A stretch of 64,000 nt of DNA from PALSA-188 sp050746185 (GTDB lineage Bacteria; Acidobacteriota; Terriglobia; Terriglobales; Acidobacteriaceae), in contig JBOGLA010000016.1 of NCBI GenBank assembly GCA_050746185.1, forward strand, positions 124,001 through 188,000, given 5' to 3'. Shown here piece by piece: positions 1-9,460 of the stretch (the first letter of the stretch is position 1; each line of letters begins with the position of its first letter). A program made the position numbers and the translations under genes. The notes beneath the pieces are model-generated. The model did not search any database. It saw only the letters and a program-made list of their open reading frames with translations, and was not told the origin of the DNA.

Positions 1-2
1 GG

Positions 3-188
3 CGCTACTACTCATTTTTTGATGAGGTGCAGGAGATTGGCCCACGGGTAAAGAATGGGTATCTGGAACTTCCTGAACAGCCAGGCTTGGGCGTTGAGTT
101 GAATTGGGAGTTCATTTCCAAGCATCCATTTCGTGCGCTCACTCCTTACGCCTTTCCGGAGGCTGATGGGGGGATGACGCTTGTATGA
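3..188 (+). CDS. Enolase-superfamily sugar-acid dehydratase, C-terminal end only
   Basis: Partial gene cut by the left edge of the window. The frame starting at base 3 is open to a TGA at 186-188 and gives about 61 residues. The segment reading PEQPGLGVELN is the typical tail of mandelate racemase / muconate lactonising enzymes and sugar-acid dehydratases, where a P-x-x-PGLG-V motif closes the capping domain. The two other enolase-type genes at 21.1 and 26.3 kb have comparable C-termini. It overlaps the start proposed for the next gene by a few bases, so the two are probably co-transcribed. Substrate cannot be judged from the tail alone. Confidence 0.6.
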   Translation, partial: RYYSFFDEVQEIGPRVKNGYLELPEQPGLGVELNWEFISKHPFRALTPYAFPEADGGMTLV

Positions 189-1122
189 GAAAAAATCTAC
201 ACATGCTACTGGCGGACGGTTCGTCGCGAGGACGCTTGTGAACCGAGATATTTTAAAACCTTATGACTTGAAGAAGATCGATCATATCAATGGCGTTGAT
301 CATAACGAATCGATTTGTGTCGGACCGCGCGGCGAGGCTTACACCACGGGTTTCGTAACCTGCCGGGTTTTTCGCCTAGACCTTGATTCCAACAGTGCGC
401 AACCTTATGCTTCCACCGCGCCCAGGCGCGTACTGGGGCAGGCAGTGGATGCTGATGGAAATCTATACTGCGCCGAACCTGACACGCCGGGCAGCAAAGT
501 GACTAAAATCTCACCCGATGGCAAGCAGAACGTTTACTCTCACGGGCCGACAGGCTCGGGATTTATGAGTGCGAATACTCCAGTCTTTGATCGGTCCGGA
601 AATATGTACGTCTCGGACACTGGATCGTGGTCAGAGAGAATAGATGGCCACATCTGTCGCATTCGGCCAGGTGGCAGGCCGGCCGAAGTATGGACGGCAA
701 AGCCCATAGATACACCAAATGGTATCGCAATTGATGCGGAGGAGAAATACGTCTACTACGTGGAAACTTGGGGAAACAGTATCGCGAGAATCGAGATCAA
801 GACAGACGGGTCTTCTGGGGATGTTGAGCGCATCCTGCACATGCCTCAACACGTTCCGGATGGCATTGCTTTTGATGAAGAGGGACGGTTATGGATTGCA
901 GTTCACAGGCCGGATAAGATCTGCGTCTTTGATTTGAAAACCCGTCGTTTAGAAGTTTTCGCAGAGGACTGGCAAGGCGAGGCTCTTCGCGGTCCTTGCC
1001 ATGTGGCATTTGCGGGACCAAATCGTGATATTTTGTTGGCCTCATCGCTCGATAAAGCCACGGTACATAGATTTGATCATCCCGGTACCCGAGGCCTTCA
1101 TTTGAACAATCCTAAGATTTGA
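181..1122 (+). CDS. SMP-30/gluconolactonase-like beta-propeller protein
   Basis: Encodes 313 residues with the repeating propeller pattern of the SMP-30/gluconolactonase/LRE family: DADGNLYC, SGNMYVSDTG, PNGIAIDAEEKYVYYVET and PDGIAFDEEGRLWIA. Members are calcium-dependent lactonases that open aldonolactones to sugar acids. No signal peptide is visible, so a cytoplasmic role is expected. The start is uncertain: TTG at 181 overlaps the preceding dehydratase, while GTG at 238 begins nearer the conserved region. An oxidoreductase gene follows 10 bases downstream, which fits a dehydrogenase, lactonase, dehydratase route. The actual lactone is unknown. Confidence 0.75.
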   Translation: MYEKKSTHATGGRFVARTLVNRDILKPYDLKKIDHINGVDHNESICVGPRGEAYTTGFVTCRVFRLDLDSNSAQPYASTAPRRVLGQAVDADGNLYCAEPDTPGSKVTKISPDGKQNVYSHGPTGSGFMSANTPVFDRSGNMYVSDTGSWSERIDGHICRIRPGGRPAEVWTAKPIDTPNGIAIDAEEKYVYYVETWGNSIARIEIKTDGSSGDVERILHMPQHVPDGIAFDEEGRLWIAVHRPDKICVFDLKTRRLEVFAEDWQGEALRGPCHVAFAGPNRDILLASSLDKATVHRFDHPGTRGLHLNNPKI

Positions 1123-1132
1123 AAAGTCTTCT

Positions 1133-2212
1133 ATGGCTAGGCGCAGACCTCAATTCGCCATGATAGGCACGGGCAACTTTGGTCCGGTGTTGGCAAAATT
1201 CATTGCGGAGGTTGCAGATGTCGTAGCGATTTGCGACCCGAGTTCCAGTTCACGAGCTAATTTCGTGAAGGCGACCGGGCTGAATGTAAAGGAGTATGGC
1301 GATTATCGAGAGTTGCTTGATAAAGAGAGTATCGATGCAGTCGCGGTGACTGGCCCGAACTTCACTCATGCCCCCATCGCAATCGCGGCTGCGGAAGCAG
1401 GGAAACACGTATTCTGTGAGAAAGCAATGGCTCCGGCTGTCCCTGACTGCTGGAACATGGTCCGAGCTTGTGAAGCGGCGAAGGTAAAACTCATGGTGGG
1501 TCATAAGCGCCGGCTTCGACCGCCGTGGGCTAGAGTGATCGAGCTACAGGAGAAGCTCGGTGGAGTGGCTGCGATGTCCATGGTTGGATATTTTGACGCG
1601 CGTCCAGACGACTTCAAAGGCTGGTGGGTTCAGGAAGCTTTGAGCGGGGGCGTTCTCATGCTGTCTGGAGTCCACGAGATCGACTGGATGCGCGCTTTGT
1701 GTGGAGACGTGGAAGCTGTCTCTGCGATTGCTGGGCCACAGGTGGACCGACGGTATGACTTTTCCGACTCAATCCACGTCTCGTTGAGGTTCCGGTCGGC
1801 CTCTGTTGGATTTCTAGGGGTTTCGCTATCTTATCCGTTGCGGCGTTATCGACAAGTGTATGGGGCGGAGGTGACGTGTCGCAAAGGAGGAATACGACTG
1901 GTTTCATCCTTTCAGCAGGTCGACCTTTACTGGAAATCACTAGATGCGTCGGATGAGCACCATGAGCATTTTGAAGAGACGGGCGGCGATCCAGTGGGGG
2001 CTAATGAAGCTTTACGAAAAGAAACGCGGGATTTTGTGCGCTGGATAGTTGATGGAAGCGAGCCCTGTCTCACCTGGCGCGAGGGCCTGCGGGCCGTTGA
2101 AGTCATCGAGGCAGCTCGCCGCTCGGCGAAGCAAGAAGGGTCTTGGATCAAGCTCCCACTGTATCCCGAACTGGAGAACGATAATGCGTCAATACAATTG
2201 CTTGAGCACTGA
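1133..2212 (+). CDS. Gfo/Idh/MocA-family oxidoreductase
   Basis: A 359-residue NAD(P)-dependent sugar or cyclitol dehydrogenase. The N-terminal Rossmann fold is plain (MIGTGNFGPVLAKFI, residues about 10-25). The hallmark catalytic-lysine motif of the family appears as GKHVFCEKAMA near residue 90. The C-terminal alpha/beta domain is complete. It follows the lactonase by 10 bases and ends by overlapping the convergent SGNH hydrolase gene by 24 bases. The substrate could be a hexose, uronate or inositol; sequence alone does not decide. Confidence 0.85.
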   Translation: MARRRPQFAMIGTGNFGPVLAKFIAEVADVVAICDPSSSSRANFVKATGLNVKEYGDYRELLDKESIDAVAVTGPNFTHAPIAIAAAEAGKHVFCEKAMAPAVPDCWNMVRACEAAKVKLMVGHKRRLRPPWARVIELQEKLGGVAAMSMVGYFDARPDDFKGWWVQEALSGGVLMLSGVHEIDWMRALCGDVEAVSAIAGPQVDRRYDFSDSIHVSLRFRSASVGFLGVSLSYPLRRYRQVYGAEVTCRKGGIRLVSSFQQVDLYWKSLDASDEHHEHFEETGGDPVGANEALRKETRDFVRWIVDGSEPCLTWREGLRAVEVIEAARRSAKQEGSWIKLPLYPELENDNASIQLLEH

Positions 2213-2932
2213 TTCGTCCCGCCACTGCTTGAAGTTCTTTCTTAGTTCAAACGCTTTGTGCGACAGTCCACTGCAGTTTTGCGCTAACACTTCGATCCGG
2301 TTCGCAATTACGCGATGGCCAAGGTTATTCGCATGCACGCCATCCGGATCGATCATCCAAACTGCCATATCTTCCGCTGCAAAAACGTCAGCGTAGAGAA
2401 CGTCACATTCCTCCGCTAGCCCCCTCATGCCTCCGTTGAAACGAAGGAAAGTAGCGATATTGGCCTGGTTATAGGGTAAATAGCGGTCAAAACCGGTCAT
2501 GAAGTAAGCATTGACGATCACCATCAGAGCTTGGGTACTCTGCTTTATGTGCAACGTCAAGTCTCGAAGATCCTCAAGGAACTGAGCAAGTGGTGTCCCA
2601 CCGCGGGCATCGTTGAGACCGTAAGAAATTAAAACTAGATCTGGATGGTGATCAACCACGTGTTTCTTGTAACGCTCTCGCGCGCTCGGCTTACCCGATT
2701 GCTCGTAACTTGGACTTCTGCGGGAAATAACGTTTCCGCCAATCCCGCTATTGATCATGTGGATAGGTTTAAGCTGCGATTCGTTGATTAATTCCACTAG
2801 CCGCCTTACCCACGTCAAATCGCTACTGGTCGCAGACGCCCCGGCCGTCGTGCTTTCTCCCAGTGCGACCCCAATCTTGAATGGCTTATCCCAGTAATCT
2901 CTTTTTTCGTTTTGCATGCAGATTCGAGTCAA
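2189..2932 (-). CDS. SGNH/GDSL-family hydrolase
   Basis: A 247-residue esterase or lipase-like protein. Block I is present as GEST (serine in place of the usual GDS), the block III motif reads GLNDA, and block V reads DPDGVHANNLGH, giving the Ser and the Asp-x-x-His of the triad. No signal peptide is seen, so it is predicted to be cytoplasmic. It is the last gene of a four-gene minus-strand operon whose genes overlap by four bases. Family members in sugar loci often remove acetyl groups from sugars; that role is inferred from context here. Confidence 0.8.
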   Translation of the reverse strand: MTRICMQNEKRDYWDKPFKIGVALGESTTAGASATSSDLTWVRRLVELINESQLKPIHMINSGIGGNVISRRSPSYEQSGKPSARERYKKHVVDHHPDLVLISYGLNDARGGTPLAQFLEDLRDLTLHIKQSTQALMVIVNAYFMTGFDRYLPYNQANIATFLRFNGGMRGLAEECDVLYADVFAAEDMAVWMIDPDGVHANNLGHRVIANRIEVLAQNCSGLSHKAFELRKNFKQWRDESVLKQLY

Positions 2933-3696
2933 GGCTTCGCAGGAGGTTTACCTGCAACAAGGGCAGACATGCCGCCATCTACCAGATAAATTCCGCCGGT
3001 AATAAAAGATGCATCGTCGCTACATAGAAAAGCGATCATCTTCGCAACCTCCCCAGGACGAGCAATACGCCCTAACGCGTGCAGGTGACCGATTTCCTGC
3101 AACAGAGAGGACAGTCCCTTGGTGTCTTGCATGCTCGCCCGAAACATGGGAGTGTCCACGGCTCCTGGGCAAACACAATTTACGCGGATATTGTCGGGCG
3201 CATGGTCGATTGCCAATGCCCGGGTGAGACCGGCAATTGCGTGCTTGCTGGTGACATACGCCACCGAATTGGGCAACGCGCCAATTGCCTGCACCGAGGA
3301 AACGTTGACGACCGCTGCTCCGGAATCTTCCATGAGCGGAGCAAGAGCCTGAAAAGTGAGGAACATGGCCTTAACGTTGACCGTCATCACTTCATCCCAA
3401 GTTTCTTCTGAAGTTGTGAGCCCGGTTCCATAGCGCTGAATTCCAGCGCTGTTCACGAGAAAAGACACCTTGCCTAGTTGCTTTGAGATTCGGTTGGCTG
3501 CGGCTTCCACTTCTCGTGCGGAAGACACATCACATGGTATGAATGTGTGACTGTCAGCCAACCTCGGTGAGGTGCGATCGAGAATAACGGTCTTGGCGCC
3601 TCGGTTGGCGAATTCTATCGCGGTGGCTTCGCCAATACCCGAGGCGCCCCCAGTAATCACCGCGACTTTATTGGCCCACTGATTCTCATAATTCAT
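2929..3696 (-). CDS. Short-chain dehydrogenase/reductase (SDR)
   Basis: A 255-residue classical SDR. It carries the cofactor motif TGGASGIG near residue 15, the NSAG strand motif, the catalytic Ser of NVSSVQAIG, and the YVTSK (Tyr-x-x-x-Lys) active site. The C-terminus ends with the common VDGG motif. It overlaps its neighbours on both sides by four bases, so translation is probably coupled. It likely oxidises a sugar, sugar alcohol or sugar acid with NAD(P) in the same route as the adjacent dehydratase. Exact substrate unknown. Confidence 0.88.
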   Translation of the reverse strand: MNYENQWANKVAVITGGASGIGEATAIEFANRGAKTVILDRTSPRLADSHTFIPCDVSSAREVEAAANRISKQLGKVSFLVNSAGIQRYGTGLTTSEETWDEVMTVNVKAMFLTFQALAPLMEDSGAAVVNVSSVQAIGALPNSVAYVTSKHAIAGLTRALAIDHAPDNIRVNCVCPGAVDTPMFRASMQDTKGLSSLLQEIGHLHALGRIARPGEVAKMIAFLCSDDASFITGGIYLVDGGMSALVAGKPPAKP

Positions 3697-4967
3697 CGTT
3701 GGGTCTCCACACGTTTTTTACTTTTCCTTCGTTTTAGCTTTCGCGGGGGTGATCTGGGTTCAGCAAAACGGGTCTCAGGGACAATTGCAAACCAATTTGG
3801 GCGTTGTGGATCGCGGTCATACGCATATCCTCCTTCACTCCGAAAGAGTTCTGCATATTGGCGAAGCTTGTCGCGATCGAGAGCCACCCCCAGGCCGGTG
3901 CCCGAAGGCACGGCAATTTTGCCATCCACATACTTCAACTTGCCGCCCACCAAAATATCGTCCTGAAGATGGTGGTAATGAGCGTCCGCAGCGAAAGTCA
4001 AATTGGGCAAGGCGGCGCCGAGATGAAGCATCGTCGCCAACTGGATTCCCAGCTCACCACTGGAGTGGACACTGACCCCGCGTTGAAACTTTTCGCAAAC
4101 CACGCCAGCTTTCCAAGCTTGACGCAGCCCGCCCCAAAATGTTGTATCTAAGAGGATCACATCGATCGCTTCCGTTCGAATACATCCTGCGAGCTGTTCG
4201 AAATTCACCACAACCGTGTTGGTAGCGGTGGGGATTTTCACGAAAGAACGGAGACGGCGCATTCCCTCCATCCCCCAACAGGGATCTTCGTAATAGTCGT
4301 TGCGGATATTTTCAATAGCACGCCCAATGCGAATGGATTCTTCAACACTCCAGGCGGCATTGGGGTCAAGACGAAAGGAATCTTCGGGAAATTCTGCCGC
4401 CAAGGCCAAGTAAACTTCCAAGTCGTGGTCCGGGGCAAAAACGCCACCCTTAAGCTTGTGGGTGCGAAACCCATGTTTGCGCTTTAGCGCGCGTGCCATT
4501 GCCACCATTTGATGGACTGCTTCCTCGCCCCCTGCTCCTGTTTGGGGATTAACATGGCGGTAAAACAAATAGCTCGCAAAAGGAATCTCTTCCCGAAGCG
4601 CACCGCCAAGCAGATCGCATGCTCTGATGCTCAGTTTTTTGCCAACCAGGTCTATACACGCAAATTCGATAGCGGCATGAAGCTGTGCTCGATTGTTATA
4701 GAGCGAGGCAGTTGGGTTACAGATCTTCCAGTACAGCTGCTCTAGCTGTAACGGATTATGGTCGAGCAGGTATCCTCTTAACGCCCGAATTGCGTTCTCG
4801 GCCGCCTCCCCTCCTCCGCCCATCTCTCCAAGGCCGATTAATCCGTCATCAGTTTCGACCTCTACAACTGTCCTTACGAATTTTCCAGGGTGAGTGCCGT
4901 TGGCGTGTCGCAACGGCGCTTCTAAAGGCATGGCAACGGTGGTCGCGCGAACATCCACGATTTTCAT
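3693..4967 (-). CDS. Glucarate dehydratase-like enolase-superfamily protein
   Basis: A 424-residue enolase-superfamily enzyme closest in layout to glucarate/galactarate dehydratases. The capping domain has the PLRHANGTHPG motif that precedes the mobile loop. The barrel shows the Lys-x-Lys base (THKLKGG), metal ligands in LDPNAAW and YYEDPCWG, and the histidine base region VHSSGELGIQLA. Such enzymes dehydrate aldaric acids to 5-keto-4-deoxy acids in the cytoplasm. The C-terminus ends in a basic, Lys/Arg-rich tail of about 25 residues that is not part of the fold. It overlaps the mutarotase-like gene upstream and the SDR downstream. Confidence 0.82.
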   Translation of the reverse strand: MKIVDVRATTVAMPLEAPLRHANGTHPGKFVRTVVEVETDDGLIGLGEMGGGGEAAENAIRALRGYLLDHNPLQLEQLYWKICNPTASLYNNRAQLHAAIEFACIDLVGKKLSIRACDLLGGALREEIPFASYLFYRHVNPQTGAGGEEAVHQMVAMARALKRKHGFRTHKLKGGVFAPDHDLEVYLALAAEFPEDSFRLDPNAAWSVEESIRIGRAIENIRNDYYEDPCWGMEGMRRLRSFVKIPTATNTVVVNFEQLAGCIRTEAIDVILLDTTFWGGLRQAWKAGVVCEKFQRGVSVHSSGELGIQLATMLHLGAALPNLTFAADAHYHHLQDDILVGGKLKYVDGKIAVPSGTGLGVALDRDKLRQYAELFRSEGGYAYDRDPQRPNWFAIVPETRFAEPRSPPRKLKRRKSKKRVETQR

Positions 4968-6157
4968 ACTTGTCGCATTTCTTTACGTTCAGAGCTGGCG
5001 CATTCGCCAGCAAGTTCTACGAGGCCGATTTCGCGGCCATCTGATATCAACTTTGCAGTGTCATCGGAGATCTCCAGTTCGCCTGCTTCGTGAACTGGGG
5101 CAAAGGCTCCGAGCATATAGCGTACCCAGAGTGTACGACCTCCTGGAAGGTACAGATATGTTGGGAGACCCAACAGCGAAGGGCGACGCAGCATATCCAG
5201 CCGGGATTCGGGGAAAGGCGAAACGCCGAACTCGTAAGCCCTGACGCTAGTTCTCTTCTCCCAAGGATTCAGTACGCGTGCGTGTTTCTCATCCCAGATG
5301 CCCATCCAGGGAAAAAATTGGCGTGGCCATATATAGAAGATCGCAAAGTGGAAGCGTTTATTCCCCGCGACGAAACTACCTAAGTCGCTGCTGGGGCTCA
5401 CGCGAAAGCCGGTGAAGTCATTGGCAACCCTGTTCGCCTCTAAGGAAACTCGATAATCGAAAGAACCGCCCGAACGACGTGGAGAAAACGGCCAGCGGCT
5501 TTCACTTCCAGGCACAAGCTCGGCGCCGGGTCCGAACGACTGCGGGTGCGTGGCTCCAAGGTCACAATTCGACTGTGACCAGAATCCATCTTCGCAAAAC
5601 CGGGATCCGAGCGAAACGTGCTGCTGCCATGCAATCGGTCGATCCCAAGCGCAAAGATTCTTGACTCTCTCCTCAATAAGAGCGCAAGATCCTTTGACCA
5701 CAAGGTTGCGCGAGAAAAGAAGTTGCGCAAAGCTGTCCTCGCACTCGCCGTAAAGCCCGGCAGCACCCGAAAGCTCCCATTTCCACGGCAGTACACCGAC
5801 TCTCCCGTGAGTTACAGCGCCGGCCTCAGCTTCTTCTTTTGAGGGAGCGCCATACAGATCGAGAGCCAAGCTGTGCCCAAGGATGGAGGCCAGCAGTCGG
5901 CCTTCTGGCGCCCCGCCATAGTGGTCCTCCACGATTTGGTCGGTGACCTCTGAAGGTTCAAGCGAAGGCCAGTGCGGCACCCAAAAGGGATTCGCCGTTT
6001 CCGGCATGCCTCGACAATGCAGCGCGGCGATGTGGCCACCACCCTCGGCTACAGCAATCTGTAGATGTTCATTTCCGATCCAGATCACTTTCCGCCCATT
6101 AGAAAGGAGATCAAATTCCACGGCTTGCTCCTGACATTCAGCGAAAGCGGGTCCCAA
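4964..6157 (-). CDS. Aldose-1-epimerase-like (galactose-mutarotase fold) protein
   Basis: A 397-residue protein with the beta-sandwich pattern of the mutarotase superfamily. The sequence starts with the N-terminal strand motif ENEHLQIAVAEGGGHIAAL-like text and includes a central EERVKNLCAWDRPIAWQQHVSLG segment, where such proteins place the catalytic His/Glu. It would interconvert sugar anomers or bind a sugar-acid derivative; activity is not proven by sequence. It is the first gene of the minus-strand operon 6,157 to 2,189 and faces an AT-rich promoter region shared with the plus-strand operon starting at 6,373. Confidence 0.6.
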   Translation of the reverse strand: MGPAFAECQEQAVEFDLLSNGRKVIWIGNEHLQIAVAEGGGHIAALHCRGMPETANPFWVPHWPSLEPSEVTDQIVEDHYGGAPEGRLLASILGHSLALDLYGAPSKEEAEAGAVTHGRVGVLPWKWELSGAAGLYGECEDSFAQLLFSRNLVVKGSCALIEERVKNLCAWDRPIAWQQHVSLGSRFCEDGFWSQSNCDLGATHPQSFGPGAELVPGSESRWPFSPRRSGGSFDYRVSLEANRVANDFTGFRVSPSSDLGSFVAGNKRFHFAIFYIWPRQFFPWMGIWDEKHARVLNPWEKRTSVRAYEFGVSPFPESRLDMLRRPSLLGLPTYLYLPGGRTLWVRYMLGAFAPVHEAGELEISDDTAKLISDGREIGLVELAGECASSERKEMRQV

Positions 6158-6372
6158 CCGTTAGTGAGCTCGAGAGGGTACTATTGTCAGGTATAAGACG
6201 CGGAACGGCGGAAGTCAATCAGAATTAATTCATTAAAGTATTAAGTTGACTTAAATATCAATTATATGCTCTTATCTTGTTCATTATTGAAATAATAGAA
6301 TTGCTTTTGTGCCCGTTGATTCTCTAAACCTAATATTTCCATTTCGCGAATGCACTCACGAGGAGCATATCC
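6158..6372. promoter_or_regulatory. Divergent AT-rich control region
   Basis: This 215-base non-coding stretch separates two divergent carbohydrate operons and is much richer in A+T than the genes around it. It contains three inverted repeats: GAATTAATTC at 6,222-6,231, TTAAGT-TG-ACTTAA at 6,241-6,254, and the dyad TTCATTATTGAAATAATAGAA at 6,280-6,300 described here by position. A GAGGAG ribosome-binding site lies at 6,360-6,365, eight bases before the GTG start at 6,373. Operator function is inferred from symmetry and position only. Confidence 0.5.
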
Positions 6373-8019
6373 GTGGTTAAGAAAGACGAATCTCAAGAGA
6401 TTTCTGTAAAGTCAAATTTGCAACCGTATGTCCATAACAAAGATCAACAGTTCTCCTTTCTGATGAGTGAGGACTTTCTGGAAAGGCACAACGTCGCGTG
6501 GCGCGTGGAAGAAGCCGACCAAGATTCTCAAAATCCGTTAATCGAGCCCGAAAATGAATGGGACGGCGCCTGCGTTTTCCTGCACGGTGCCGTGATGGTC
6601 GATCCAACGGATAATCTTTTTAAGGCTTGGTATCTAAGCAAGCCACTAGGCAAAGGTCCCGGCGAGAACCCAGCAGCGGGTCGCATTCTCACATATGCCG
6701 AATCCAAGGATGGCATCCATTGGACCAGGCCTGCTATGGACATTGTTTTGCGGGACGGAAAAAAGACTAACATTTTACTCGACCTCAATTCCGGCGGACT
6801 TTGCCAGCATCCGTCCATCATTCTTCATCCCGACGCCCCGCCTGACTATCGCTATGAAATGTTCCTGCTGCGGTATCCCGAAGAGAAAGGTCCGAATTCG
6901 GTTGTCAAGGGATTTCCACTGACCAAGGGAGAGACCAAAAGCACTGCGGGAGTTTATCGATATCACTCTGCAGATGGAAAACACTGGAAGCCGTGGGAGA
7001 AATTGGGTCTCAGTACGCGCGACAGCATTCTCGTACACCAACTGCCAGATGGAACATATCGCACCTTCTATAAGGGCGTAACTGTTGTCCCTCCGGGCGG
7101 ACTGGTTCCTTATGATGTCGCCGTGGGGGAATGCCGAATCATCGTTGTTCGTACCAGCAAGGATGGTACTAACTGGTCCGGTTTTGAGCCTGTGATTTCG
7201 CCCGACTGGATGGATCCTCAGGACACTCAATTTATGGAATTGGATACTCTTCCCGAAAAGGGGGGATACATCGGAACGCTAGCCGTATACCACCTGCTGA
7301 CACAGACAATTGATATTCAGTTTGCTGCGTCGCGAGACGGAAGGCGCTGGTGGAGGCCCGACCGACGTCCCTGTGTGCCGCTCAGCCGGCTCGGCAACTA
7401 CGGAGGCGGAATGATCTGGCCTCTGCAATCACCGTTTCATCACGAGGGCCGCCTTTACTTCTACTATGCCGGATGCGATGGGCTCCATGCCGACTACATG
7501 ACAACGGAGTTGGTCCAAGAATTCCGCAAGACTTTTCACTGGCCTCACTATCCCACCGGCTTGCGGTCGGGAACCGAAACAGATGCGTACTCTCCTAACG
7601 CGGGCATGACCTGGTTTCACAGTGCGGGCTGCCGGGCTTCGTGGAAGCTAGGGCGCCTTTGGGCTGCCGTCACCGCCAGCGGCGGCCCGATGGAAGGAAT
7701 GTTGGGCACGAAGCCACTTTCAGTGGCTGGCAAACGGCTCCGCGTAAATGCGCAGACAATTCGCGACGGGTCTTTGCGAGTGGAATTGTTGCGAGGGAAG
7801 TCACTAGCCGGTCGCGAGGGTCCACTGGCAGATGACGTCGTAATTGATGAAAAACCAATATCCGGCTTCAGCCGCGCCGACTGTACGCCATTCAGGGGAG
7901 ACAGCGAAGCAGCGTTCATCCAATGGAAAGGCGGCGACCGTGTACCTGCGGGGTCAGAGGAAATTCGAGTTCGCTTCCATTTTGATCAAACGCGGTTGTA
8001 TTCATACGACTGGGAATAG
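6373..8019 (+). CDS. Beta-propeller glycosidase-like protein, paralogue 1 (cytoplasmic)
   Basis: Encodes 548 residues from a GTG start supported by a GAGGAG site. The pattern of repeated segments such as ESKDGIHWTRP, HSADGKHWKPW, TSKDGTNWSG and ASRDGRRWWRP resembles the Asp-box/BNR-like turns of five-bladed propeller glycosidases (GH32/GH43/sialidase-like clans), followed by a C-terminal beta-sandwich. No signal peptide is present. It is clearly homologous to the proteins at 16,425-18,107 (closest) and 9,461-11,071. It heads an operon that includes an MFS carrier and two more glycosidase-like proteins. The enzyme activity and family number are not certain. Confidence 0.6.
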   Translation: MVKKDESQEISVKSNLQPYVHNKDQQFSFLMSEDFLERHNVAWRVEEADQDSQNPLIEPENEWDGACVFLHGAVMVDPTDNLFKAWYLSKPLGKGPGENPAAGRILTYAESKDGIHWTRPAMDIVLRDGKKTNILLDLNSGGLCQHPSIILHPDAPPDYRYEMFLLRYPEEKGPNSVVKGFPLTKGETKSTAGVYRYHSADGKHWKPWEKLGLSTRDSILVHQLPDGTYRTFYKGVTVVPPGGLVPYDVAVGECRIIVVRTSKDGTNWSGFEPVISPDWMDPQDTQFMELDTLPEKGGYIGTLAVYHLLTQTIDIQFAASRDGRRWWRPDRRPCVPLSRLGNYGGGMIWPLQSPFHHEGRLYFYYAGCDGLHADYMTTELVQEFRKTFHWPHYPTGLRSGTETDAYSPNAGMTWFHSAGCRASWKLGRLWAAVTASGGPMEGMLGTKPLSVAGKRLRVNAQTIRDGSLRVELLRGKSLAGREGPLADDVVIDEKPISGFSRADCTPFRGDSEAAFIQWKGGDRVPAGSEEIRVRFHFDQTRLYSYDWE

Positions 8020-8080
8020 GCGAACTCGGTTCTACTCTTTCGATTGGACTTCGGCAGACTGATGCCGCTTTATTAACTGA

Positions 8081-9442
8081 ATGGGTATTCACGACTCACC
8101 TGACATGTTATCGCGGCCGGTTGTCAGCGGAGGCAACCCGCCGCGTCCCACGCGAGTGCGATGGAGGGTAATGGCCTTTCTGGTCATCGTTTCGGCGCTC
8201 ACCTTCGTGGACCGCCTGAACATTAGCATCGCGGGTAGATACATCCAGAAGGAGTTCGGTCTAAGCACTCAAACAATGGGGTGGATTCTTAGTGCCTTCG
8301 TCCTAGGATACGCGCTGTTTCAGGTGCCGGCCGGCTGGTTGGGAGACCGCTACGGTTCGCGTAAAGTAATTACGGTTGCCATCGCGTGGTGGTCTTTCTT
8401 TACGGCGCTTACCGCACGTGCGTCGCACCTCCCATTCGTACGCTGGGTCGGCGTTGCATGGTCCTTTGCCATCATTCGTTTCGTCGTTGGACTCGGGGAA
8501 GGGGCTACCTTTCCAAACGCAAATAAGATTGTCGCAGTGTGGATGGGTGCGACAGAGCGGGGTATCGGAAACAGCACATTCTTGGCTGGCATTGGAGTTG
8601 GTGGTGCGTTGACGCCGGTTCTGATCGCTTGGATGATGGTTAAATTCGGATGGCAGTTTTCTTTTTATGCGTGCGGATGTGTCGGCTTTGTGATTGCGGT
8701 GATCTGGCATTCCTATCTGACCGATAGTCCGACGAAACACCCGAAGGTCAACGCCGAGGAGTTAGCCGAAATCCGCGGCGGGGCGATCGACTCGCCGCCA
8801 AGGTCTGGGGCAACCGATTGGAAGAGTATTTTTTCGAGCTCATCGGTCGCCGCATTGGTTCTAAGTTATTTCTTTCTCGGATACGTTTCCTATCTTTACT
8901 ACACATGGTTCTACTTGTACCTCGTCGAGGTGAGACACCTCGGGTTAGTACGAGGAGGACTTTGGGGATCTACTCCATTTCTAGCAATGGCATTGATGAC
9001 ACCGCTCGGTGGATGGGTTTCCGATTTTGCAGTTAAGCGATTGGGCAAACGCAGAGGACGTCAGGGCGCCGTCTGGCTCGGCCTGGCATCTTCGACTGTG
9101 CTTCTGTGGGTAGGCAGTAGTACCGCGGGAAACACTGCGGCTATTCTTCTCTTAGCGTGTGCGGCTGGGTTCGTGGGTTTTTCCACGACGAGTTGGTGGG
9201 CCACCTGCAATGACCTGACGCCGAATTTTTCTGGCTCTCTCTCAGGTCTTATGAATATGGGAGGGAATCTCGGAGGATGGATTTCGCCAATTCTTACTGC
9301 TTATATTGCGGCTCGCTGGGGCTGGAAATGGTCATTGAATTTTGCCGGCTTCATGACCCTAACCGCGGGGGCGCTTTGGTTCCTGATTAACGCGGACCGA
9401 GCTCTAGAAATTGGATGCGTACAAGTCAGCGAAATCGCTTAG
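8081..9442 (+). CDS. MFS transporter, sugar-acid (anion:cation symporter) type
   Basis: A 453-residue, twelve-helix major facilitator protein. The motif DRLNISIAGRYIQKEFGLS at the first helix and the loop GDRYGSRK are typical of the ACS subfamily that imports hexuronates, galactonate, glucarate and related anions (ExuT/GudP/DgoT group). It is placed between glycosidase-like genes and near several sugar-acid dehydratases, which supports a sugar-acid import role at the inner membrane. A smaller internal loop separates the two six-helix halves. Specific substrate unknown. Confidence 0.85.
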   Translation: MGIHDSPDMLSRPVVSGGNPPRPTRVRWRVMAFLVIVSALTFVDRLNISIAGRYIQKEFGLSTQTMGWILSAFVLGYALFQVPAGWLGDRYGSRKVITVAIAWWSFFTALTARASHLPFVRWVGVAWSFAIIRFVVGLGEGATFPNANKIVAVWMGATERGIGNSTFLAGIGVGGALTPVLIAWMMVKFGWQFSFYACGCVGFVIAVIWHSYLTDSPTKHPKVNAEELAEIRGGAIDSPPRSGATDWKSIFSSSSVAALVLSYFFLGYVSYLYYTWFYLYLVEVRHLGLVRGGLWGSTPFLAMALMTPLGGWVSDFAVKRLGKRRGRQGAVWLGLASSTVLLWVGSSTAGNTAAILLLACAAGFVGFSTTSWWATCNDLTPNFSGSLSGLMNMGGNLGGWISPILTAYIAARWGWKWSLNFAGFMTLTAGALWFLINADRALEIGCVQVSEIA

Positions 9443-9460
9443 CGCGGAAGAAAGGAAAAA